Source: Lobulomyces angularis
Taxonomy: Eukaryota; Chytridiomycota; Chytridiomycetes; Lobulomycetales; Lobulomycetaceae
Assembly (NCBI GenBank): GCA_027604685.1
Contig: JADHYX010000029.1
Location: 25,509 to 89,508 of the forward strand
DNA: 64,000 nucleotides
Direction: 5' to 3'
The notes beneath the pieces were generated by a model. That model ran no database searches. It was not told the origin of the DNA and saw nothing but the letters and a program-made list of their open reading frames with translations. The position numbers were made by a program, and so were the translations under genes. The first letter of the stretch is position 1. Each line of letters opens with the position of its first letter. Positions 10,588-22,290 of the stretch are shown one piece after another.

Positions 10588-13500
10588 ATGGGAGATGATA
10601 TCTATTTTCCTGTGTCTGAAACAAAAAAAATAACTGCTGTTAATGACTTACTGAAAGTAGTTTAATATCATTTTTTCAATAACTTTTTGTTTTTAGGACC
10701 CCAGAAACTTTGATGCCTTAAAGTCAAACTTTTGTGGGACATTGCTTCCTGTATTTTTTGAAGTATGCATTACTTGCTGCAATTTTAAATTTTTACTGTT
10801 GTATAATTATAGCATGATGCTTTTAGTAAAGGAATTCCACCACCATCCCAAGTTCTTGTAAAAAACTTATCATTTGGATTTAACCACGAAAAGTTTTTAC
10901 AGTATTTTAATAGATTTGGTAAAGTCTCTTTATTTGAGACATCTAAATCTTTTGAATTTAATTTTGAAATTGCAAAATTAACTTATGATAATAGAAGTGA
11001 CAAAATTTCCAGTGGAAATTCTGCTAGAGCAGCTGTATTCAAAAGTCAAAGTTTCAAAAAAATTGAACCCTCTTTTGCAATAGAATTTGACCCAATTGGT
11101 ATATTTATTCTTTTTTTTAACAATTTTGTAACACAGGTTAACATTAAGGTCAAAAATTTAACAGTTTTAAGGAAAAAAATAATCTATCATCTAAAGTATC
11201 TTTATCAAATTTAAGTACAAAGATGTTAAAAGAAAGTAAGGAATGGATTTGTCCTTCATGTAAATACCATAATTTACCAAATTCTAGTGCTTGTGATATT
11301 TGTCAAACAATTAATGATACACCCAGTAAAATGAAAATTTCTTCCAATTTACAAAATCAACCTTACACAGAAAAAAAAATATACTCAACTAATACCCCAT
11401 TGAGAACTCAAAGTGATCCAACGGCATATCTGAAAATTAAGAGTGATCCGCGAAAATACCCAACCAGCAATTCTCAATTTATTAACATACCCAAAGCGAC
11501 TTCAAAAGAATTGAAAAATCGCACTGGAAGTCGTCGCAGTGACTCTTCTGATTCGAACTTATCTGGAAGTTCTAAAAGTTACAGTTCCTCTAGTGAATCT
11601 AAGTCTAGTTCACTTGAAAAGCGTGGTAGAAGTGTATCGGTCTCGGATAGCCGTTCAGCTACTTCGAGGTCGCTTTACAAAACAAGGCAAGGAAGTGAAG
11701 TTTCTAGCAGCTCTCAAAACAGATATTTAGGTATAAGCGTTGTTTTAAGAATTTAACTTGATTTAACAAAAAGGTTTTTCTGGAAGAGACCCTTTTATAC
11801 CTTACCACTTAAGGGAAGACCCATATTATGATAAAAATGTCACAAGAGATCCATATGCGCCAAAATACCGCCGTAGTGAGGAATCTGCTTCTACCTATTC
11901 TAGGGATTACGATTATTCCTTGCGCAGTAACAGAGATTCACTATATAATTCAAGTCGTGGAGACGATTTTATACCCGAAAATAGTGACTTTATTCCAAGA
12001 TATCCTGGTAGTGGTGAAAAAAGAGTTAGCCAGTTACCAAAATTTACCGATGATTTACCTGTAAATAAGTATCCAGGTTCAGGGGTAAATAAATATCCCG
12101 GTTCTGGAGAAACGAAAATTCGTGGAGCATTGGACTCACGTAAAAGTTTATATGATACTCGACCTTCTTCATATGACGAATTTGACAAATATCCAAAACG
12201 CGATCTATATGAGCACTATCCCAGCAGAAGGTATAGTAATAACAGAAGTAGTCGCAGTAGAAGCAGGAGTGCTAGCATCGGTTATAGTAGGAGAAGCAGT
12301 AAAAGTCCGAAGAGATACTCTAATGTGCGTTCTCCTAATTCATATTTGGGGGGTGCTGAAAAAACTCCTGAACCGTTTAAAAAGAACGTAGTTAACAGTA
12401 AAACAAATAAGCAAAGTTTTAAAACTGAGGATAATTCAGATATCAAGAGGATTAATGGAAACAATGAGAATTCTCCTGAACCCTTTAGGAGAAAAACTGG
12501 GAATAACGAAACTACACCGGAACCTTTCATTAGAAGAACGAAAACAAATACAGCATCTCCAGAACCATTTGTTAGAAGTAATAATACTAATAAGAGCTCT
12601 CCTGAACCCTTTCTTAGAAAAAATGTTTCATCTTCATCAGTAGCCAAACTCAGTGAATCAAAGCCTTTGCTTGGAAAGTTACCAACTACTGGTCAAGTTG
12701 CAAAATATCCGCTATGTCGTTTCACTCCTAACTGTACCAAAAGTAATTGCCAGTATTTCCACCCTCCTTCAAAAGATGTCAGCAAAAACCTGACTAAATC
12801 AGAAATCGAAAAGTCCGAAATTCTAACAGAAAAAGTGTTGAAATTACTTCGAACAGAACTCTCTGTCATTTTTATGCGTGATTTAAAAAGTAGATTTGTG
12901 TTGCCAATGGTAACGGATTTGTTAACAAAGTCCATTGAAGTTCATAATAAGCAAGTTCAACAAGAAAATTTACGAATTGAAAATACCAAGTTGTTAGAAA
13001 GTGTCCATACAAATGCAAATTCTGGAAATATCAACGAAGGTGAAAATGATTCTGCCCAAGAAGAGGATTCAATATTGCAGAGGATGCTACCTAGAGGATT
13101 TCTCAGTAAGAAGTTACCTTCTTTTAAAAAAAGAATTCAGATATCTAGTTCCAAAGATGAATCCACCAACAATTCTGTTCGAAAGAAATTACAAAAAAAA
13201 ATTTACACATCTAGTTCCTCATCATATTCTAGCTCTGAGGAAGACTTCACCCCACCACCTAGACGAAAAAAAATAGTGTCGAAAACTCATCAACGAGTTG
13301 GGAGCAAAACTGTACCTGAGAGTGAAGAGGAAAGCGATGAAGCGAAGCAAGATTTGGCATTATCGGTACTATCAGACAAGTCAATGAAAGGCTCTGTACC
13401 TGAATCCCCAATGGACAATTCTTTCCACAAAGACTCTTTGGAAAACACAGTTTCGCTTGATACCGCGAAAGGCGATTTAAATGAGGTGTTAACTCCTCCC

Positions 13501-15091
13501 GTTGATATCATGGAGGATGATTTTGAAGATTTGGACGATTTTGACGATTTTGACGATTTCTTCTTAGAAAAAAGAAAAAAGAAAAGCAAATTAGCAAAGA
13601 AATCTCGAAAAATCAAAAAATCAGCAGAGGAAGTAGTTAAAATTAGCTCGCAACCACCTACGAAGGCACTAAAAGGAAAAATGAAAAAAAAAGGGTGGAT
13701 TCGTGATGTTGACGTAGAATATAACGACAAGAGTGAAAGTGTAACACCACACCTTTCTCCCGGTGCTATTGATGCAAAAGATTTCATATTAAGCTCTTCT
13801 GAAGAAGAATCTATGGATGAATTTGTGAAACAGCTGTCACCTGATTTTAATTGGAAAACGAAATATGATGAAATTTATATGTACAATGTTTGGGAATATT
13901 TGAAATGCGGTATCATAGAGGAAAAGTGGGAAGATGAGATTTACTTCAAAGTTATGGATAAAAAAAATGAAAGGGAAGAGTATTCTGGTGAGGAAGTCAT
14001 TTTTGATGAAATTTATTTTCCAGTTAAAAACAATGTAAAGGAATTTGAAGGTAGTTTTCGAGTCTGTTGAGTTTTTTAAAATCATATTTTTTTTTATTAA
14101 TAGATTTGAAAGGAAAAGAATTTTATTCAAAGACACATGGCACTTTAATATTCTCCTTAGATAGCCATAAATTGAACCTATTTCCAGATTACAGTGAGCC
14201 TCATAAAACTGGCAGTGCGCGAACTGAAGGATATTACAAAATCCACTCTAAATCAAATTCTGCTGGTAAGCCTTCCCAAGTTGATGATATAAGAGAGGAT
14301 AATTTAACTGAAAAGTTACCTACAGATAATTTTGGAAGGAATGCCACTTCTAAAATTTCTTCTAGAACTACAAGAGTTCACCAAAGAAGATTAGCATTTG
14401 GCCTGGAAACTCAGAAAAAAGAGAATGTTAACATGTTTAACTCTGGCAATGCAAATACCACCGAAAATCATATAGATTCTTTAAAATTCAATCAATTAAA
14501 GGCAAGAAAAAAAAGGCTAAAGTTTGCACGAAGCAAAATTCATGACTGGGGCTTATTTGCTCTGGAAAAGATAGATGCGAATGATATGGTTATCGAATAT
14601 ATTGGAGAAATCATTAGACAGAAAGTATAATAATTAGAAAAGAAACTAATAACTAACTAAACTTAATTAAACAGATTGCTGACCATAGGGAAAAAATTTA
14701 CGAGAAAATGGGAATTGGCAGTAGTTATTTGTTTAGAATGGACGAAGATAGTATTATAGATGCCACCAAAATTGGAAATTTAGCAAGGTTTATTAATCAC
14801 TGTTGTGATGTAAGTACAATTGTTTTTTATTCTTTAATTTTGGTTATTAATATTTTTTTTTTTTTTTTAGCCAAACTGTAATGCAAAAATTATTTCAGTA
14901 GAAGGGCATAAAAAAATTGTAATATACGCAAAAAACGATATTGAAGAGGGAGAAGAAATAACCTATGACTACAAATTTCCATTAGAAGATGATAAAATCC
15001 CTTGCCATTGTGGAGGACCTGTAAGTTTTTTTATATGTAAAATCAAATTTTTTTATTGTTTTGTTAGAATTGTCGTGGATCCTTAAATTGA
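10588..15091 (+). CDS. SET1: SET1-family histone H3 lysine-4 methyltransferase (COMPASS)
   Basis: Nine exons (10588-10656, 10697-10762, 10813-11098, 11149-11730, 11774-14050, 14104-14624, 14675-14809, 14871-15020, 15068-15091) join in frame to 1,369 residues. Order: an RRM-like region (about 50-140; [15 protein letters not shown]), a RanBP2-type zinc finger (about 168-190; WICPSC...CDIC), a Ser-rich linker, three YPGSG units, an RS-rich patch, five (S/T)PEPF motifs, a C-x5-C-x4-C-x3-H motif (about 647-666; [16 protein letters not shown]), an acidic [16 protein letters not shown] stretch, the n-SET motif [10 protein letters not shown] (about 1130) and the C-terminal SET domain. SET hallmarks are all there: [65 protein letters not shown] and post-SET CHCGGPNCRGSLN. 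The last is the SET1/SETD1-specific ending. The RanBP2 finger is not usual for SET1. Confidence 0.95.
12000..12112 (+). repeat. Three YPGSG repeats inside SET1
   Basis: Within exon 5 the pentapeptide YPGSG occurs three times: RYPGSGEKR, then [17 protein letters not shown]. The DNA copies differ at synonymous positions (for example CCAGGTTCAGGG versus CCCGGTTCTGGA), so the peptide seems conserved rather than freshly duplicated. Confidence 0.75.
12361..12620 (+). repeat. Five (S/T)PEPF repeats inside SET1
   Basis: Exon 5 encodes [32 protein letters not shown] and SSPEPFLR at intervals of about 16-37 residues, each followed by one or two basic residues. Codons vary between copies. The motif looks like a repeated short linear motif, possibly a proline-directed phosphosite or docking peptide; its function is not known to me. 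Confidence 0.8.
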
Positions 15092-15960
15092 GTTTGGTTA
15101 AACCAGATTATTCTTTTAGGAAAACTGTAATATAAAAAGTAATAGAAAAATTCAGAATTAAATTTTGGAATAAATAATAGAACTTTTTTTAAAATAAAAA
15201 AAAATAAAAAATAAATAAAAAAAAATAGATGAAGATTCAACAATTATTTGAATTTCAGTTTAATGTATAATTTTTAACTTTATCACCAATAACCTTTTGC
15301 GAAAGCCTAATATTAAGCGAATAATTGACTGAACTTAATTGTCATAAAGGCAAAACAAGAGTTCCAAAAAAAAAATTAAAAAAACACCTATGCATATTTG
15401 CATTACCAAAAAAACAAAAGGGATTGAACATCGAAAAAAAAAAGTAATTTATTTTTTTTGTTAATGATGTTATTGGGCAATTGATGTTATGATATATATC
15501 ATATACAAACACTTTCAATAAAAACTTGCATTNNNNNNNNNNCTTTTTTTTTTTTTTTTTTTTTAAATCTACCAATGAAAGGAACTGAAAAATATACAAA
15601 ATAAAAAAACATTAAAAAAAAATGAAGAACGCGTTTTTGTTGATTTATAATACAATGATGTGAAATAAAAAATAAAAATAAAAAATAAAAGATATAAATT
15701 TTGCTAAAAAAAAAAAAATTTATGAATTTTCTTTTTTATATGTATTGATGAATTATTCCAAAATAGATGAGACTTTATTAATTCCTTTTTGATTATTAAT
15801 GCTTACCAAAATAAAATATCCATGATCAACAAAATTCACTTCTTTTTTGTACAGAAAAAATTTAAACGTATAAAAAAGAAATTATTTTTTTCCAAACCTT
15901 TTTTTTTTCATCTTTATTTTTTATTGTTTTTTTTGTTCTTTTTCCAAACTTTTTTTTTTT
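15092..15960. other. Convergent intergenic region SET1 / RIM4-like, contains the assembly gap
   Basis: About 870 bp of very AT-rich sequence with long A and T runs and no supportable gene. An in-frame decoy acceptor for SET1 lies at about 15120. Ten N bases occupy 15533-15542. Confidence 0.5.
15533..15542. other. Assembly gap (10 N)
   Basis: Ten undetermined bases stand next to a T run of more than 20 nt. The fixed size suggests a scaffold join of unknown true length, probably caused by the homopolymer. Confidence 0.95.
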
Positions 15961-18577
15961 TTAAAATTTTTCCAAAGAACGAGAAAAATCATTTTTTGAA
16001 TTTTCATTCGAGTCATTATTATACGAAATATGAGAAGGTCCTTTTTTGACTGTTTGAGAAGAGAGAGAAGAAACCTGGTTGAAATTTTCAATTCTTGGGT
16101 TATTGATTAAGTTAAAATTTTCCTTCTTTTGCGAAGTAGTTTGTGGATTTTGAAATAAATTCCTTCGTAAGGGTGGGAGTGAAGAAAATTTATTATCAAT
16201 TTTTTGCTCCAATTCTCTAGAGTTCAGTTGAAGATGAGAATGTGTAAAGATTTCCTGTCGAGGAGAGTAATTGTTTACAGGACGAAATGAACTTTGCTGT
16301 AAAGCATTATATTGAATATTGTTTCGATTTGGTGAAATTAATGGCGAAGGGTATGGTCCTCGGGAAAATGCATCTGGAGATTGATTGATTGATTTATGCG
16401 GAGAATAATGAGAAGAGCTTCCTGAATGGGAAACCTGCGGTGATGGTAACGAAATATAGTGGCTTGGCCGTCCTGAAAAAGTCTGAAGTCTTTGAGGAGA
16501 ACTGGATATTGGTCTTTGAGGAGAAAAAGCAGCAGCGTTGCCGGTATACGTTTGATGGGATGACGCGATATTAGGTTCAGCATAACAAGGGACCCTTGTA
16601 GGAGTGCGTTGACCAACATATTGAATTTCTTTCTTTTCTTCTTTTTCTAAATTGTATAATTCGTTTAATTCATTTCTTTCAAGCAAATTATTATTGTTTA
16701 AATTATTTTGAATTGTTTGAAAGTAATGCATATCTTCGTATTCTCTTTTCTCTTTTTCTTGATTATTAAACTCGATTTTTAAATTTTTATTCAAAAATAG
16801 TATTCCATTCTAAAAAAGTTTAAAAAAAAAAATTTTTTATGCACTAATTTGTTAACTACCATTGTTTTTTTTGCCATTATTGCGTCTTCTCTCTTCTCAT
16901 ACTTTATAAAAGCAAAAGCTGGTTTCGAGTCTTCTTTATTATTTTTTAAAATGCCTAATGTATTCATCTATTTATTCTTACCTTCTCCAAAGCAATATCT
17001 ATTTACTAAATAAATTGAAACAATTTTTCCAAATTTTTCGAATTCATATTTTAATGTCTCTCTAGTAATTAAATTTTGATTAAGTTGACCAATGTAAAGG
17101 CTATTACTGCAAGTACTATCGAATTCATCATTTATGTGAGTTGGTATCATTGTTAATTGTTGTTGTTGCATTTCCTTTTGGAGCTGTTGTTGATGCTCCT
17201 GTTGCTTTTTTAACTGAAAATGTTGCAGCTGTTGTAACTGAAACTGTCTTTGTTGATTTTGAATTTGTTGTATAGTTAGTTTTTCTTCTAAATTTGATGT
17301 CCATTCAATAATCCCAATTTCTTCAAAATTACCATTTTTTAAAGTCTTAAAAAAAAACAAAAAATTTTTTAATTAACACAATAATTTTAATTTTATATTA
17401 CTGTGTATGCTTTCAATGCACTATAATTAAAAAAGATGATTAAGAGCTTAAAATTTTGTTATTACTTACTCTTCCCGAAACCGGAACATTACAAAACCAA
17501 AGTTTTTATTCTTTTTGGGATCTTCAAATACTTTTAAATCTTCAACTAAACCAAACTATTCAGAAAAAAAACATATATATTAAAAAATTTCATGTCTTCA
17601 AATGTATATATTACATTTTTTTCAAAAAACTTTTTAAAATCTTCTTTAAAAAAGTCCAAATTTCTTTTTAAAAAATAATAATTAGAGCGCTCCTCAAAAT
17701 TTAAGGTTCGATTAACTTTCGCTGGTTCTACTCTAAACTACGTTAAATGGGAATTTTTATTTTTATTTTGCAAACTTTACCGGCACAACCTTCCAGCAAT
17801 GTGAGTATTTTTGTTCTCTTTTAAAGCTCTCTTAGCATCTTCTATATGCTTATATTGAATAAATGAAAACGGCCTAAACATTTGCAAAACTTAGTTTTCA
17901 GATAATATAATTTCACCTCTTAGCAGAATCAGTTTTTAATTTGACTTCTTTTAATTCACCCCATTTGGAAAAATGTTCAGTAAGCAATTTCAGTAGCACT
18001 TCTTGATCTGTGTTCATGCAAAGGCTAGTGTAATATTAAAAGAAAGTTATCAGATTGTTGTTTTAATTAGTAAAAAATTAAAATATAATAAACGTGTTTC
18101 TTTTATTTCGTATCATTCCTAATTAGCAGCTTACCTAGCAACAAAAACGCAAGCATATGGATCTGCCTTTCCTTCTTTTTTTTTATAATTTAAGTTTGTA
18201 GTATTACCTTCATTTGAATTTAATATCACTTGAAAAGTTTAAAAAAATTTAATTATTATCTTATACTTTTTTCTAAGTTGGACTCTAAATCAAATAATTC
18301 CTTTCCTTCATCCTGGACTTCATTTAAAAAAAAGTCATCATCTTCATCAAATATTTTAGCAGGCGCAGATTTCCATCTTTAATAAAAAATATTATTTTGT
18401 ACTGTAGTTAACAAAAGCATGGTACCTTTTTTTTTCATATGAATTATTGTTAAATGGAATTGTTCTTGGTGGATTTAGCTGTTGAGATTCTCGTGAAGGG
18501 ACTGTTTCTAAAAAAGATTCATCCCCTACAGAAAATCCGTAATGCTGACTAAGATAAGGTTCATTCTGCTTTGACAT
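15961..18577 (-). CDS. RIM4-like meiotic RNA-binding protein with three RRMs
   Basis: RNA-binding protein of the fungal RIM4/Mug28 type, whose known members control translation during meiosis. After an N-terminal part (MSKQNEPYLSQHYGFSVGD) comes the family signature RRM: DPYACVFVAS, LTEHFSKWGELKEVKLKTD, RPFSFIQYKHIEDAKRAL and RVEPAKVNRTL. A second RRM is indicated by LVEDLKVFEDPKKNKNFGFV. A Gln-rich stretch (about 17150-17290 on the plus strand) leads into a third RRM: NSLYIGQLNQNLITRETLKY, then KPAFAFIKYEKREDAIMAKK. The C-terminal roughly 250 residues are low-complexity with repeated SPQR/SPQ/SPH motifs. Many short introns interrupt the gene. The general fold is secure; assignment to RIM4 rests on the first RRM and the NRTL motif. 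Confidence 0.75.
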
Positions 18578-19130
18578 TTTCTAATAAAAAGTTAAGCAAA
18601 TTGACTTTTAAGTAAGCAACTTGTTTTTTTTTTTTTTTTTTTAATTTTTTTTTTGTAGATTTTTTGCAAACTTTTTTTTTTCAGTTTTTAGAAGTTTTTT
18701 TTTCGCGAGTTAATGAGAAAAGAAGTGGCGAATGGGTGGCTGCTGGTACCAAATAGTAAAATTAGCAATCTACAGTTCGACTTACTGGCGGAAGCATTTA
18801 GAGTTTAGATGCTAAAAGACTCGTGAGAGCATATTTTTGTACAGAAGATTACAGCGAAGGCAAACATTCTGCCAGTCCCAATTAGCAGCATTTCAACCTT
18901 GTTCATATCAAAATGCTTCAGCAAGTCAAAATAATCTCTTTGGTGATTCTTAGCACTTTTTTAGCAAGTTTTATATAACTTGTTTTTTCTTCCCAAACAT
19001 TTGCTGCAAACAACTTGCTGCAAAACTCAAATAAATTATGTTAAGATTCATTTTTTTAATTTTTTTTGTGTCACCCAAATTTTTTTCATTTTTTTCAACG
19101 AAAAAATATTTTCAATAGAAATTGTTTTGA
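18578..19130. promoter_or_regulatory. Divergent upstream region RIM4-like / ATP1
   Basis: The 553-bp spacer is less A/T-extreme than most spacers here. It contains an inverted repeat CAAGTT-TTATAT-AACTTG at 965-982 of the 18 kb block (18965-18982), whose loop region contains a TATA-like TATATAA, and further AGCAAGT/ACTTGCT copies nearby (about 18610, 18909 and 19010). It sits about 150 bp upstream of the ATP1 ATG. A role as promoter element is inferred. Confidence 0.4.
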
Positions 19131-21171
19131 ATGTTTAGACAAGTCACCGGTTTAACTTTGCGTAGTGCTTTATCTCCTGTATGAGCTTTTTTGCTTAATT
19201 GTTTTTTCTTCTTATCAAATTCAATTATATTTATTAAATCAATTTTCAATGTTAATTTAGTTAAACAGATCCTTCTCTGTTGCTGCTGTAGCTAGAGCTG
19301 CCGCTAAACCTGGTACTGCTGAAGTTAGTTCCATTTTAGAAGAAAGAATTTTAGGATCAAGTTCCAGCATTGATATCCATGAAACTGGTAGAGTTTTGTC
19401 TATTGGTGATGGTATTGCTAGGGTTTATGGGTTAAGAAACGTTCAAGCTGAAGAAATGGTTGAATTTTCATCTGGTTTAAAGGTACTATAAACTATAGTA
19501 TTGCTAAATTATATCTTTTTCTAATTAGGGAATGGCTCTTAATTTGGAAGCTGATAATGTCGGTATTGTAGTCTTCGGTAACGATCGTCTTATTAAAGAA
19601 GGAGATATCGTCAAAAGAACCGGTGCTATTGTAGATGTACCTACAGGTGAAGGTTTATTGGGTCGTGTTGTTGATGCTCTTGGTGAACCTATTGATGGAA
19701 AAGTAATTTTTTTTTTTTTTATTTTACTGAGAAGTTGAATGCTCATATAAATAATTTTCTTATCATAGTACATAGTATGAAAACCTAATCCTTTTAATTT
19801 TAGGGTCCACTCCAAAACGTTACAAGAAAAAGAGTACAAATGAAAGCCCCTGGTATTATTCCTCGTCAATCAGTCAACGAACCTATGCAAACGGGGATTA
19901 AATGTATTGACTCTATGGTGCCTATTGGTCGTGGACAAAGAGAATTGATCATTGGTGATCGTCAAACTGGTAAAACTGCTGTTGCTTTGGATACCATTAT
20001 TAACCAGAAAAAATGGAATTCTGGTACTGACGAAGGTATAGTAGAAAATACTTTTGCATATTTACCTTTAATTAAACTTTTTATTTAGCTAAGAAACTTT
20101 ATTGTGTTTATGTTGCTATTGGACAAAAACGTTCAACTGTAGCACAATTTGTCCAAACTTTGGAAGAACAAGATGCATTAAAGTATTCATGTGTCGTTGC
20201 TGCTACTGCTTCAGATTCTGCTCCACTTCAATTTTTAGCTCCATACTCCGGTGCTGCTATTGGTGAATATTTTAGAGATAATGGAAAACACGCTTTAATC
20301 ATTTATGATGATTTATCTAAGCAAGCTGTTGCTTATCGTCAAATGTCACTTTTACTTCGTCGTCCTCCTGGTCGTGAAGCTTATCCGTAAATTATTTTTT
20401 TACAGTTGAAAACATTTTTATTTTTTATTATTTTATTTTAGTGGTGATGTTTTCTATTTACACTCTCGTTTACTCGAGCGTGCTGCTAAGATGAATAAAA
20501 CCTTTGGAGCTGGTTCTTTGACTGCTTTACCAGTAATTGAAACTCAAGGAGGTGATGTTTCAGCTTATATCCCAACAAATGTCATTTCTATTACTGATGG
20601 TCAAATTTTCTTGGAAGCCGAATTATTCTTCAAAGGTTTTTTTTTTTCCCTCTGGAAATATTTGCTAATGGTATTTAGGTGTCCGTCCTGCTATTAACGT
20701 CGGTTTATCTGTATCTCGTGTCGGTTCTGCTGCTCAAGTGAAGGCTATGAAGCAAGTTGCTGGATCATTGAAATTATTCTTAGCTCAAGTAACACTGCAA
20801 TTGAAATTTATTAATATTTAATAATTTAGTATCGTGAAGTTGCCGCCTTTGCCCAATTTGGTTCTGATTTAGATGCTTCTACTCAATTCTTGTTAAATAG
20901 AGGTTCCCGTTTAACTGAGCTTCTTAAACAAGCTCAATACAAACCACTATCAGTTGAACATATGGTTGTTATTATTTATTCTGGTGTGAAGGGTTACTTA
21001 GATAAAATCCCAGTTCATAAAGTCACAGTATTTGAAGCTGGTTTAATCCCTTATGTTCAAGCAAATGCTCCAGAAATTTTCGATGCAATTAAAAAGGACA
21101 ATGAAATCAAACCTGAAATTGATGCTAAGATTAAGAAAGTATTAGAGGATTTTGTAAAGCAATTTCAATAG
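19131..21171 (+). CDS. ATP1: F1F0 ATP synthase subunit alpha, mitochondrial
   Basis: Nucleotide-binding, non-catalytic alpha subunit of mitochondrial F1. The first exon encodes a basic, acid-free presequence ([16 protein letters not shown], continuing [16 protein letters not shown]). The mature part begins near [12 protein letters not shown]. Key motifs are [40 protein letters not shown], the P-loop [55 protein letters not shown] and [10 protein letters not shown] with the arginine reaching the catalytic site. The end [12 protein letters not shown] is typical. About 545 residues, the normal length, split by around eight short introns. Codon usage is notably biased to GCT, GGT and CGT, unlike the AT-driven usage of neighbours, consistent with high expression. 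Confidence 0.97.
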
Positions 21172-21391
21172 CTAACTAAAATAATTAATTTGTAAAAAAT
21201 TTTTTATTTAAATCTTCTTTATTTTTTACAATATATTTATAAATAAAGCAACTTTTTTTAATTAGGTTTGAAATATTATTACTTCTTCCAAATCAATTTT
21301 TGTAAATGTTGTAGATGCAACATCTCATAAAAGAGGAGAGTTTTAGATAGTAAAAAAGAATTATTATTATTTTCTGCTACGAATATGAAGT

Positions 21392-22290
21392 TTACTTTTT
21401 CTTTTTTTCCAATTTTTTTGGAGATGAAGGGGAGGAGCTTGAATCTGCACCAGATAACCAATTTGCTAAACCACCTCCTACATCTGGTAAACTAGGAGTT
21501 GTATTTATTTGCTTTCCTTGCAATTCCTTTAAATCTAATAAAAAAAATTCAATAAATTTTAGAAACAGCATTTTTAAAGGATACCCTCTGGGTCCATGTT
21601 TGCGGTCAACTTTGGTAATATAAACATCATAAACAAGCTAAACAAGGACATGAGCAACATTGGATTTTTTAACAAATCAAAAAAATTAAAGGTTGGTCTA
21701 GGCTAGAAATCAAAGTTTTTTAATTTATATTAGTTTTTAAAAAATTATCTTTTTTTTTTTTTTTTTTTAATAAAAATTTTAAAAAAGAAAATAAAGAAAA
21801 AAATATAAACTTACAAGAAAATAATCATATTTATGTCTTGCCTTTAATTCCAAAGGATAAACCAAATCTGGACCACGTCTATCAAAAGTTGCTCCAGGAA
21901 TGCTTAGTGAAGCTTTCACACTGGGTTCACTATTAGCGTTTTCCTCTACGTCTATCCTAATAACATCATAATAATGTAGAGTAGAACTAGCTGTTAAAGT
22001 ATGAATTCCCAAAGAAACATTTTCAAATTTAAAACTGCCATCAGATTTTAAATAGGCAGTTCTTTCTCCATAATTCAGTAAGATTCTTGTAGAAGCATCT
22101 AAATATAAATCATCATCTTTTGCTAGTGATCCTTCAATTGTAACTTCACCATTCAAAAAGTTTAGTAAAGTCAAAACACTAAAATTTTATTAAAATTTTT
22201 ATAATTAAAAAAGGTTTTTTTTTTTTTTTTTTAGTTTTGTACTATAAATTTTTCTTTTTATTACCATAAACTGATAATTATAAATTTCAT
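21392..22290 (-). CDS. EMC7: ER membrane protein complex subunit 7
   Basis: Subunit of the EMC insertase that places transmembrane helices in the ER membrane. A short first exon supplies a signal peptide (MKFIIISLCVLTLLNFLNG after splicing). The lumenal beta-sandwich follows: STRILLNYGERTAYLKSDGS, FKFENVSLGIHTLTASS and YYDVIRIDVEE. Then come ASLSIPGATFDRRGPDLVYP, LELKARHKYDYF, and the membrane anchor NPMLLMSLFSLFMMFILPKL, matching the family motif NPM...LPK. The tail has a TPSLPDVGGGLANWLSG block and a Ser/Lys-rich end. The start at 22290 is chosen because it adds the signal peptide through a normal intron. It converges with ATP1 across 220 bp. Confidence 0.85.

Noticed and set aside
13290..13787. 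165-codon minus-strand frame antisense to SET1, and a similar 121-codon frame at 12282-12647
   Set aside because: They are shadows of SET1 exon 5; the translation is low-complexity (Ser/Lys/Leu runs) produced by the acidic and PEPF-repeat coding text on the other strand.
18700..19020. Structured RNA or tRNA in the less AT-rich part of the RIM4-like/ATP1 spacer
   Set aside because: No tRNA A/B box pair or cloverleaf, and no known small RNA signature was visible.
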